Origin: Chitinophagaceae bacterium
GTDB taxonomy: Bacteria > Bacteroidota > Bacteroidia > Chitinophagales > Chitinophagaceae
Reading direction: 5' to 3'
NCBI GenBank assembly: GCA_019454915.1
Contig: JACFNM010000130.1
Span: 1 to 10,269, forward strand
Length of the DNA stretch: 10,269 bases
Below, one piece after another: positions 1 to 6,337 of this stretch. Position 1 is the stretch's first letter, and each line of letters begins with the position of its first letter. Under the pieces are notes generated by a model. The model had not been told where the DNA came from and ran no database searches. It saw only the letters and a program-made list of their open reading frames with translations. Both the position numbers and the translations under genes were made by a program.

Positions 1-303
1 GGAGGCGCCGCCAATTCGCCTGAGGTTTCGACCATCCAACTCGATTTTAATTCTCTGAAAGAAATCTTCGAATCCGCGCTGGAACAGGAGATTTCCGTTA
101 CCCAATCCATACACGCTATCGTAAAGAAATGCAGAAAAGTGGATGATTTCCGCACCGAGAAATTCCTCCAATGGTTTGTTGAAGAACAGATGGAAGAAGA
201 GAAGAAAATGCGCGATATCCTCGACCTGTTTGATTTGATGGATGGAAGCCCGTTGACGCTCAAATTGATTGATGAGCGCGTGAATAAAGTCGAAGGGAAC
301 TAA
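1..303 (+). CDS. ftnA: Ferritin, C-terminal part (5' end outside the window)
   Basis: One hundred codons are open from the first base to a TAA at 301-303; the start lies upstream, and a full bacterial ferritin is about 170-180 residues. Ferritins form 24-subunit cytoplasmic cages that oxidise Fe(II) and store it as a mineral. The visible part covers the end of the long loop and the C-terminal helices. The recognisable block is FLQWFVEEQMEEEKKM, which matches the (F/W)(F/Y)xxEQxEEE helix of bacterial ferritins; it carries a Glu and a Gln near the ferroxidase centre. It is followed by the helix MRDILDLFDLMDGSPLTLKL and a short end, KVEGN. No lesion is visible in this part. The gene points towards metE and shares a hairpin terminator with it. 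Family assignment is firm; the ftnA symbol is by analogy. Confidence 0.88.
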   Translation, partial: GGAANSPEVSTIQLDFNSLKEIFESALEQEISVTQSIHAIVKKCRKVDDFRTEKFLQWFVEEQMEEEKKMRDILDLFDLMDGSPLTLKLIDERVNKVEGN

Positions 304-331
304 TCCCCCTCCTACTCCACCTGCCTGCGTT

Positions 332-347
332 TGCCTGCTCGTAGGCA
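332..347. repeat. Short imperfect palindrome
   Basis: TGCCTGCTCGTAGGCA is a small inverted repeat just downstream of the ferritin stop, preceded by related CCTGCCTGCG text. It resembles the GGCAGG/CCTGCC palindromes often scattered between Bacteroidota genes. No T-run follows, so it is not a good intrinsic terminator. Only one copy was noticed in this window. Confidence 0.3.
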
Positions 348-451
348 TGATATATTCTACTGATGAACGATCTACAGGTGAAAGGCTATGTTCAAATCAG
401 ATATATACCGTAATGGTTGCAAAACCAGGTACAGTTTTCTATAAAAATAAG

Positions 452-489
452 AAACAGCAAATAGCGTCTTCAGTGCTATTTGCTGTTTT
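452..489. terminator. Bidirectional hairpin terminator between ferritin and metE
   Basis: AAACAGCAAATAGC (452-465) pairs perfectly with GCTATTTGCTGTTT (475-488), giving a 14-bp stem with a 9-nt loop. On the + strand the right arm ends in TTTT followed by AATTA. On the - strand the hairpin is followed by a T-rich stretch (CTTATTTTTATAG). It lies 26 bp beyond the metE stop and about 150 bp beyond the ferritin stop, so it can end transcription from both sides. Confidence 0.8.
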
Positions 490-514
490 AATTACAGACG
501 TTTTATATACACCA

Positions 515-2287
515 TTATACGAGTGCCTTATCGGCAGCCTGGCGTACTTCTTTAGCCGCATTAACCATTGTAAATAAAGCCTTTTCCGACTCGGGCCACT
601 GGCGGGTTTTCAATCCGCAATCGGGATTAACCCAAAGCTGCTCCGCGGGTATTACGGACTGTGCTTTCTCTAAAAGGTGAACCATTTCCGCTTCAGACGG
701 CACCCTCGACGAATGAATATCATATACTCCCGGACCAATTTGGTTGGGATATTTGAACACCGCAAAAGCATCCAATAATTCCATTTGAGAACGGGAACAT
801 TCTATGGTGATTACGTCGGCGTCCATATCTGCTATGTTTTGAATGATGTCATTAAATTCTGAATAGCACATGTGCGTATGAATCTGCGTTTCATCTTTAA
901 CACCGGCGGTAGTGATGCGAAATGCCCGTACTGCCCATTGCAGGTAACTTTGCCAGTTGGCTTTTCTCAACGGCAATCCTTCCCGTAAGGCGGGTTCATC
1001 TATCTGGATGATTTTGATCCCCGCTTTCTCTAAATCATTCACTTCACCACGTATAGCCAGTGCAATCTGCATACAGGTTTCCGAACGCGGCTGGTCGTCG
1101 CGCACAAAAGACCATTGTAAAATCGTTACCGGGCCCGTCAGCATCCCTTTTACCGGCTTCTTCGTCAACGACTGCGCATAAGCCGTCCATGACACCGTCA
1201 TAGGTGTTGGCCGGTACACATCCCCATAAATAATGGGGGGCTTTACGCACCGGCTTTCGTAGCTCTGTACCCAACCGTTTTTTGTGAATACAAATCCGGC
1301 CAACTGTTCACTGAAGTACCCCACCATATCGTTTGCGGGAATGAACCGATGGTGGTAGTAGGAAACAAGGGCAAATTCAGCGCCTTATGCTGCTTGTCTT
1401 TCCGGACGGCAAAATTGCTTTCCCTCCTGGTATCCGCTTCCGAAATAGCATGGTATCGCCGGTTTACCGCCGCATTGTGTATCCTGCCGGAAGTCTTGCG
1501 GCTCTCGATCACCACCTGATTGGAGACTAATTTCTGTAATACGGATTTATTTTCATCAGGCGATGCGAGCTTCTTCAGAATGATGAGTTCCTCCAACTTC
1601 TGCTTCGCAAAAGCAAGCCATTGCCTGATTTCCTCCTCCCTCTCTGTTTCAATTTCCAGGTCGCAGGGGACGTGAAGCAATGAACAGGAAGGCGCTATAA
1701 AAACACGATCAGTACCGATTTTTGTAATCGCCCGATTGATAAGTTCCAAAGATTGCTGGAAGTCATTTTTCCAGATATTCCTTCCGTCAATCACACCGAG
1801 TGAAAGCGAAAGATTATCCGGAATCGCATGCAATACTTCATCCAACTGTTCAGGTCAGCGGCTTAAGTCTATATGCAGGGCATTGGCCGGCAGCGATACC
1901 ACGCAGGGAAGGTTGTCTTTCAAACCATTTGGTCATTTCCATGGCCGTTATATCTAACCCGGCTTTTTGATAGCCCCTGGCCATCGCAAAATAAAGATCA
2001 AGTTCCGTTCTTTTACTGTCTGCCATCACCGACTGGTAGCGCGCCGAAATCGATCCAACCGCGAGCTTCATGTCCAACACCTGATCGTAAAATGAAAAAT
2101 CATTGGATGGTATCAGGTCTATTCCCATCTCCTGCTGTAACTCCCGGTTTTGCCGGCGGATATTCGTTCCTGTTTCTATCAGCTCCGCCGCCGGTATTTT
2201 CCCCGACCAGTATTGCTCACAGGCTCTTTTAAGTTCTCTATGGTTACCTATTCTCGGATAACCTAAATTGTGCGTTTGCATTCCCAT
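515..2287 (-). pseudogene. metE: Decayed cobalamin-independent methionine synthase (metE)
   Basis: Intact MetE (about 750-780 residues) transfers a methyl group from 5-methyltetrahydropteroyltriglutamate to homocysteine, forming methionine in the cytoplasm. Here about 590 codons remain in three frames. Segment 1 runs from ATG 2287 (MGMQTHNLGYPRIG...) to MEMTKWF near 1925. The frame then changes and about 125-130 residues expected in the family are missing. Segment 2 resumes as DNLPCVVSLPANALHIDLSR, meets an in-frame TGA (1855-1857, just before PEQLDEVL), and continues through SCSLLH to [10 protein letters not shown] near 1333. A second out-of-frame deletion of about 50 residues follows, including the HGEAER region with a homocysteine-binding Glu. 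Segment 3 runs to TAA 515-517 and keeps the zinc-site motifs HTHMC, TIECSRS and NPDCGLKTR. The gene cannot give full-length enzyme. It lies downstream of a cobalamin riboswitch. Confidence 0.95.
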
Positions 2288-2464
2288 TTAATTTTTCTGA
2301 TTAAAATAATTTGTCAAAAGCCTTTTCGCTCATTTTCGTTACGCGGTTCGTGTACAATATGGAAAAGAGAATAACAGAGGAAGCGCCCGCTCACTCAATG
2401 CAGGCCGGTAAAGCACTAAAACTGACTATTCACTTTTCTCCACGAAAGCATTGTCAAAACGGAA
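2288..2464 (-). other. Leader between the B12 riboswitch and the metE start
   Basis: This non-coding leader lies between the B12 box and the metE ATG on the - strand. It would hold the expression platform of the riboswitch. No strong GC hairpin followed by a T-run is evident. A short GC-rich stretch (AGCGGGCGCT, read on the - strand) is present, and the last 40 bases before the ATG are AT-rich. The mode of control, termination or translation, cannot be told from sequence alone. Confidence 0.4.
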
Positions 2465-2632
2465 CAGGCAGGTCTCCTGACTTGTAACAGCTTTTATCGC
2501 CCTTCCCGCTATTGGCAGTAAGCATAATAGGATAAAAACCTTAACATGTTACTTACAGTTGCGGGACAGTTTGTGAATTGCACACAATTCCCTTTTCATA
2601 CACAACAATGTGTAACCTTATCCGGTAGATTA
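2465..2632 (-). promoter_or_regulatory. Cobalamin (B12) riboswitch upstream of metE
   Basis: Read on the - strand this region carries the hallmark blocks of the adenosylcobalamin riboswitch in order: ACCGGATAAGG near the 5' end, GGGAATTGTGTGCAATTC, the conserved core CCCGCAACTGTAAGT (about 2551-2565), and the B12 box AGTCAGGAGACCTGCC (2467-2482). The family lowers expression of B12 transport and synthesis genes, and of metE, when cobalamin is plentiful. It fits here because metE is needed only without B12. The aptamer core looks intact although the downstream gene is broken. The outer limits are approximate. Confidence 0.93.
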
Positions 2633-2766
2633 TGAAATAAACCCAAAGAACTCAGAAAGGCAACGTTAACCATTCTTTATGACAAAATTTCTTCGGGATC
2701 AATCTGCCATTGTTAAGACTGTATCTCAATAGCGATATTTCTGCTACCTTCATCTTATCTTTAACC
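2633..2766. other. Divergent intergenic region, riboswitch to hydrolase
   Basis: This stretch should hold the metE/riboswitch promoter (-) and the hydrolase promoter (+). On the + strand TATTTCTG (2736-2743) is one mismatch from the Bacteroidota -7 consensus TAnnTTTG and lies 23 nt before the ATG at 2767. A TTG at 2710-2712 could be the -33 element. No clear promoter was seen on the - strand. The open frame extends upstream to the TTG at 2710, but that extension does not look like coding sequence. Confidence 0.3.
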
Positions 2767-3705
2767 ATGTCTCACTATCTCCTGATATTTTCAATAACCA
2801 TTGGGATGGTTTTCTCTTTTGGAGAATCCGCTGAGTGCGCCCCACAGCAAAGGGTTCGGTTTAAGGATATAGTTTACCCGGACATTTCCGTTAAGAAGAA
2901 CATATCCTATTTTCCCGATAGCCGGGATGATGTTAAGGAGAAATATTATTTACTCGACTTTTATGAACCCGCCGGAGATACATCAACCCTTCGGCCGCTA
3001 ATTATTTGGATTCATGGGGGTGGGTTTAAATTCGGCAAAAAAACATCCAGGGGAATACCGTTGTGGTCAAAAGAGTTTGCGCAGAAAGGGTATGTATGCG
3101 CAGCGATAAACTACCGTTTGAGCAAAAAGAATCCTCTCTCAAAAAGAGCGGACCTGGTCAGTGCCTGCTCAGATGCTATGGAAGACGTTCGAAAAGTGAT
3201 TGATTTTTTCAGGAAAAACTCCACTCAGTATAGAATTGACCTCTCTAAGATAATTTTAGCAGGAAATTCAGCCGGAGGAATTACGGCCCTTCAATCGGTA
3301 TATAGCAATCCTGAATTATTGGAGTACCCGAATCAAGCCGAATCAAACCCTCCCGCGAATCCAAAGGCAAACCCCGATAACGTAGTCGCCATCATTAACT
3401 TTTGGGGCGCCTTCCTTAATATCAATTGGCTGAAAAATGCGGAAGTACCAATCGTAAGTGTACACGGCGATAAAGACAAAATTGTGCCTCCCGATAACCC
3501 GGAAAAAGGGTTGTTCGGTAGCATTGTCATTCATCGCGAGGCGGACAAGTTGCAGATTCCTAACCAGATTAAAATTTATAGGGGTTTCGCCCACGAATTG
3601 CAAAAAGGCTTTAACCCGTTGTGGGTCAGTCGTGCCGTAAAAAAAAGATGGAGTGAAGCGGGTGAATTTGCTGCCGCCTTTCTATACGATCAACTGTTTG
3701 GGTAA
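2767..3705 (+). CDS. Secreted alpha/beta-hydrolase (carboxylesterase/lipase-like)
   Basis: This 312-residue hydrolase probably acts on ester bonds of small acyl or carbohydrate esters outside the cytoplasm. Numbering starts at ATG 2767, chosen because MSHYLLIFSITIGMVFSFGESA gives a plausible Sec signal peptide; an upstream TTG at 2710 would bury it. The chain has the full alpha/beta-hydrolase set: the oxyanion motif HGGGF at 83-87, the nucleophile elbow GNSAGG with Ser168, the acid in HGDKDKIVPP (Asp237), and the catalytic His276 in GFAHEL. HGGGF with GxSAGG is typical of the hormone-sensitive-lipase/carboxylesterase B branch. It is not obviously tied to its neighbours; a beta-barrel protein follows 66 bp later in the same direction. 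The fold is secure; the substrate is unknown. Confidence 0.85.
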   Translation: MSHYLLIFSITIGMVFSFGESAECAPQQRVRFKDIVYPDISVKKNISYFPDSRDDVKEKYYLLDFYEPAGDTSTLRPLIIWIHGGGFKFGKKTSRGIPLWSKEFAQKGYVCAAINYRLSKKNPLSKRADLVSACSDAMEDVRKVIDFFRKNSTQYRIDLSKIILAGNSAGGITALQSVYSNPELLEYPNQAESNPPANPKANPDNVVAIINFWGAFLNINWLKNAEVPIVSVHGDKDKIVPPDNPEKGLFGSIVIHREADKLQIPNQIKIYRGFAHELQKGFNPLWVSRAVKKRWSEAGEFAAAFLYDQLFG

Positions 3706-3736
3706 AACATTAACAATCTCCTTGATATTGCTTTTT

Positions 3737-3744
3737 TAGCTTTG
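3737..3744 (+). promoter_or_regulatory. Bacteroidota-type -7 promoter element
   Basis: TAGCTTTG matches the TAnnTTTG -7 element of the Bacteroidota primary sigma factor exactly and lies 27 nt before the ATG at 3772. No TTG is found at the usual -33 distance; the closest is at 3722-3724, with short spacing. It would drive the beta-barrel gene independently of the hydrolase. Confidence 0.55.
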
Positions 3745-3771
3745 CTGTTTTAAAAATCAAAAGACTTCAGA

Positions 3772-4359
3772 ATGAAAAAAGTATCCCTGTTAATTGCATC
3801 TGCTTTACTGTTAAGCACCGCAGGTTTTTCTCAAAAATTTCAGGTTGGTTTAAAGGCTGGGGCCAACGTTAGCAATTTCACCGGAAGTGATTTACAGAAC
3901 GTGAAAACCAATACCCTGGTCGGGTTTCATGCCGGTGGATTGATCAACTTAAAATTCGGACCGGTATTTTCGATTCAGCCTGAATTGCTCGTATCTTCCC
4001 AGGGAGCTAAACTGGAAAGTTCAACCAGTAAAGAGAACTTTAAAGCCACCTATGCTACGCTTCCCATCATGTTAAAACTGCAAAGTCCGGGAGCGGGTCT
4101 GTATATAGAAGCAGGACCCCAGTTTGGATTAAAGATTGGCGACAATGCAAGCGGTACCAACACGGATGTTAAGAATTTAGACGCGGCACTTGCCGCCGGC
4201 GTTGGGTATAAAAGTTCCATCGGACTGGGAATAGGCGCGCGTTATATAGCCGGTTTATCAAAAGTAGGCGACATTGATTTTGGCGGTGGTGTAAATCCTG
4301 ATTACAAAAACAGCACTATCCAAATCAGCCTTTTCTATACGATCTTTAATAATAAGTAA
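3772..4359 (+). CDS. PorT-family outer-membrane beta-barrel protein
   Basis: This is a 195-residue protein with a clear Sec signal peptide, MKKVSLLIASALLLSTAGFS, probably cut just before Gln21. The mature part is a run of short alternating strands rich in Gly and aromatic residues: FQVGLKAGANVSNF, TLVGFHAGGLINLKFGPVFSIQPELL, ATLPIMLKL, GLYIEAGPQFGLKIG, LGIGARYIAGLSKVG and STIQISLFYTIF. It ends near an aromatic residue, as outer-membrane barrels do. The pattern (VGLKAGANxSNF, GFHAGG, LPxxLK, GPQFG) is that of the small PorT-like outer-membrane proteins (OMP_b-brl_2 type) common in Bacteroidota. Members are mostly uncharacterised; an eight-strand barrel is likely, but a pore function is not shown. 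It has its own -7 element, so it may be monocistronic. Confidence 0.87.
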   Translation: MKKVSLLIASALLLSTAGFSQKFQVGLKAGANVSNFTGSDLQNVKTNTLVGFHAGGLINLKFGPVFSIQPELLVSSQGAKLESSTSKENFKATYATLPIMLKLQSPGAGLYIEAGPQFGLKIGDNASGTNTDVKNLDAALAAGVGYKSSIGLGIGARYIAGLSKVGDIDFGGGVNPDYKNSTIQISLFYTIFNNK

Positions 4360-4454
4360 TTCAGCGAATGATAAGCGGGTTCCCCTCTAAAAGGGCAGCT
4401 TAATCGTTACATGGAAAGAACGGGTAAAGGCAGTCGTAGACCAGTACAATTGCC

Positions 4455-4472
4455 TTTATCTTTATCTTTATC
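4455..4472. repeat. (TTTATC)3 hexanucleotide tandem repeat
   Basis: There are three perfect copies of TTTATC, followed by a T-rich tract up to about 4489. The repeat spans the stop codon of the SET-domain gene (TAA at 4468-4470 on the - strand). A change in copy number would alter only DNA at or past the 3' end of that gene. Confidence 0.75.
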
Positions 4473-4890
4473 TTTTTTCTCTTTTTGCTATTCTCAAATT
4501 TTCCCTCATCGTCTTCCAGTAATCTTTTCCGTAATCCACCAGTATCTCTTCCCCCGGTTGAATATCCCGTATAGCTTCAATAAACACCCGTTTCTTCACC
4601 GTCACATAAATCGAATTATTCCTGATCCCTTTAATTTTCCCGAATCCCTTCGCATCATTCGCATACCGTCCATAAGCTTTTGTATAGGGGCGGGCGTTGA
4701 TAACGTGGTTCCTGGTAACATAAAGGAGATATCCATTGTCTACTTCTTTTTCACTCACCTCTTTCCAGGTGGTTACCCTACCCTTATATTCAACAATTTG
4801 CGTTCCGGAGGGTATCAGACGTTTTGTAAACAAACCCTTACCGGCTCCGGGCAGGGTAGATTCCTTCACTATCAGTTTATTACCTTTCAT
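4468..4890 (-). CDS. Stand-alone SET-domain protein (putative protein-lysine methyltransferase)
   Basis: This small cytoplasmic protein of 140 residues consists of a SET domain alone. SET proteins transfer a methyl group from S-adenosylmethionine to protein lysines. The visible motifs are GAGKGLFTKRLIPSGTQIVEY (N-terminal SET strand, SAM-binding GxG), then YGRYANDA in the position of the RFINHS-type motif, and the C-terminal PGEEILVDYGKDYW, which matches the E(I/L)xxDYG signature. The usual NHS is replaced by NDA, seen also in other short bacterial SET proteins as far as I recall. No pre- or post-SET cysteines are present. The ATG at 4890 is preferred to a TTG two codons upstream. The GH16 gene ends 41 bp upstream on the same strand, so both could share a transcript. 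The target is unknown. Confidence 0.85.
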   Translation of the reverse strand: MKGNKLIVKESTLPGAGKGLFTKRLIPSGTQIVEYKGRVTTWKEVSEKEVDNGYLLYVTRNHVINARPYTKAYGRYANDAKGFGKIKGIRNNSIYVTVKKRVFIEAIRDIQPGEEILVDYGKDYWKTMRENLRIAKREKR

Positions 4891-4931
4891 ATTCAAAACT
4901 TATAATAACAAGCTATACCTATTTGCTATTT

Positions 4932-5714
4932 TTAACTCTTTTTTTTCTGATAAACTTTCACGTAGTCCACTACAAAAACATCAGGGAAGACGGTATCCTT
5001 TAACTCCTCCACTGAAGACGGATATTCCATACTCAGGATCATGTATTCTTCTATATGCGAAATACCCTTCGTTACTTCATAAAACTTATATCCGTCAATG
5101 TAGAAAATATATTTTTCCGGGGTCCACTCCAGGGCGAAAGTATGAAACCCCTCACTCACCCCTTTCAGATAACTTTGCATCCCTCCCGTGCTTTTTTGGT
5201 TGGGTCCATAAGCCCAGTGTACATTGTGCGAGACTATATCTGTTCCTAATTTTTTAAAAAATTCGAAGATATCTATTTCTGCTCCATATCTGGCAGGGTC
5301 TTCTCCCCTGGATATTTCGGTGGACTGAATCCAAAATGCCGACCAGATGCCCGGAGATTTCTGCAATTGGGCCCGACATTCATAATACCCATATTTACTC
5401 ATAAAACGCCCCTGTGTACCCACCGCACTGCTTAACAACGTATCACCCTTTTTCATAGCATAAAGCTTGAGATATCCGTTTTCCACCTTTACGGCTTCTT
5501 CAGAGATATAATCCACGCGCCTTGGACCCACACCTCTTACTGCCCATTTCTTTGGGTTCAGCTTCTTGCCATTGAAATCATCTTTCCAAATCAATTTGTA
5601 CCCTAACTCTTATGGCGTATATCGTTTGTCCGAAACAGGTCCCTGAGCAGGTCTTTGAGCAAAACAGGATATGAAGAAGAATAAAAGCGCGGACAATAAC
5701 AAAAACTTTCTCAT
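4932..5714 (-). pseudogene. Glycoside hydrolase family 16, broken by an early stop codon
   Basis: GH16 enzymes cleave beta-1,3 or beta-1,3-1,4 glucans and related polysaccharides outside the cell. The frame opens at ATG 5714 with a good signal peptide, MRKFLLLSALLFFFISCFAQ, and a short linker ending RYTP. It then meets TAA at 5610-5612 (codon 35). The same frame continues without further lesion as ELGYKLIWKDDFNG to 4932, for 260 residues in all. The catalytic motif is AEIDIFEF: Glu146 nucleophile, Asp148 and Glu151 acid/base. Also typical are GIWSAFWIQS and FHTFALEWTPEKYIFYIDG. One base change (CAA, GAA or AAA to TAA) accounts for the break. Restart at the TTG 5594 would give a cytoplasmic enzyme without export signal. 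A sequencing error or a very recent mutation is possible. Confidence 0.85.
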
Positions 5715-5902
5715 CTGAAACGGGCTGTACAGGATTAAATGATATTCATGGTAATCAATGATAAACGCTCTTGAAAACAAACTATCTAAAGAGCCATCAA
5801 AGAAACGGAGAATTATTCAATCAACAATATCCAAATCAAGCATTTTGAAAGATAATATCATAATACTAAAGAAAAGTAATAGTCACATCTCCAGACTAAG
5901 CC

Positions 5903-5910
5903 TATATTTG
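5903..5910 (+). promoter_or_regulatory. -7 element of the ridA operon promoter
   Basis: TATATTTG matches the TAnnTTTG consensus exactly and lies 22 nt before the ridA ATG, inside the 218-bp AT-rich region that divides the operon from the GH16 gene. No TTG is seen at the usual -33 distance. It is the only good promoter candidate noticed for the five downstream genes. Confidence 0.6.
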
Positions 5911-5932
5911 GGGAAATAAAACTTTCATTATT

Positions 5933-6331
5933 ATGAACGCAACTCAGAAAAAAGTTAATCACCCTCAAAGAGACCCTTCTTTTGTAACCGGCGCCTATTC
6001 CGACGCTGTAGTCGTTAATGATTTCGTATTCGTAAGCGGACAGGCTTCTGTAGATTTCAAAACATCCAAATTTGTACTAGGTACCATAGAAGAGGAAACC
6101 CGCAGAACACTGGATAATATCCGGCAGATTCTACAGGCGGCAGGTACTGATATGGATCACGTAGTAAAATGTGCAGTACATTTAAGCGACATCAGCGAAT
6201 TCGGACGTTACAACGCGGTATATTCGGAATACTTCCCAGGGGTAAAACCAGCAAGAACTACGGTGCAATCCGTATTAGCTGAAGGGATTAAAGTGGAAAT
6301 TGATTGTATCGCCTTTGTCCCGAAAAAATAA
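5933..6331 (+). CDS. ridA: RidA/YjgF-family enamine/imine deaminase
   Basis: This 132-residue protein has the typical length of a Rid protein. RidA trimers hydrolyse reactive enamine/imine intermediates made by PLP enzymes to keto acids and ammonia in the cytoplasm. Signature parts are visible: PSFVTGAYSDAVVVNDFVFVSGQAS in the N-terminal half, TRRTLDNIRQILQAAGTDMDHVVKCAVHLSD in the middle, and the C-terminal PGVKPARTTVQSVL...KVEIDCIAFV. Arg108 in PART is the conserved substrate carboxylate-binding residue, and Glu122 (VEID) is the conserved acid. Its first place in an operon with a PLP enzyme suggests it clears imines made by that enzyme. Some Rid-family proteins have specialised pathway roles, so ridA is used in the family sense. 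Confidence 0.92.
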   Translation: MNATQKKVNHPQRDPSFVTGAYSDAVVVNDFVFVSGQASVDFKTSKFVLGTIEEETRRTLDNIRQILQAAGTDMDHVVKCAVHLSDISEFGRYNAVYSEYFPGVKPARTTVQSVLAEGIKVEIDCIAFVPKK

Positions 6332-6337
6332 AGTTTG

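Noticed and set aside
515..1327. The C-terminal metE segment as a stand-alone core methionine synthase
   Set aside because: It keeps the zinc motifs, but it begins after the GSFPQT and HGEAER regions that bind homocysteine and has no start region of its own, so it is a fragment.
1855..1857. Recoding of the in-frame TGA in metE (selenocysteine or reassigned codon)
   Set aside because: The same gene has two large out-of-frame deletions, other genes in the window use TGA as a normal stop (for example 9619-9621), and no SECIS-like element was seen.
2710..2766. N-terminal extension of the hydrolase from TTG 2710
   Set aside because: It would bury a good signal peptide that starts at ATG 2767, and the stretch looks like promoter region.
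4376..4400. Terminator after the beta-barrel gene (CCCCTCTAAAAGGG)
   Set aside because: The stem is only about 4 bp and no T-run follows.
4411..5257. Two long + strand open frames (4411-4905 and 4736-5257)
   Set aside because: They lie opposite the SET and GH16 genes, have low-complexity Phe/Ser/Pro-rich translations and no family motif; they are shadows of the - strand genes.
5715..5932. A hidden small gene or RNA in the divergent region
   Set aside because: The stretch is AT-rich with no convincing frame or stable hairpin; only the -7 element at 5903-5910 could be supported.
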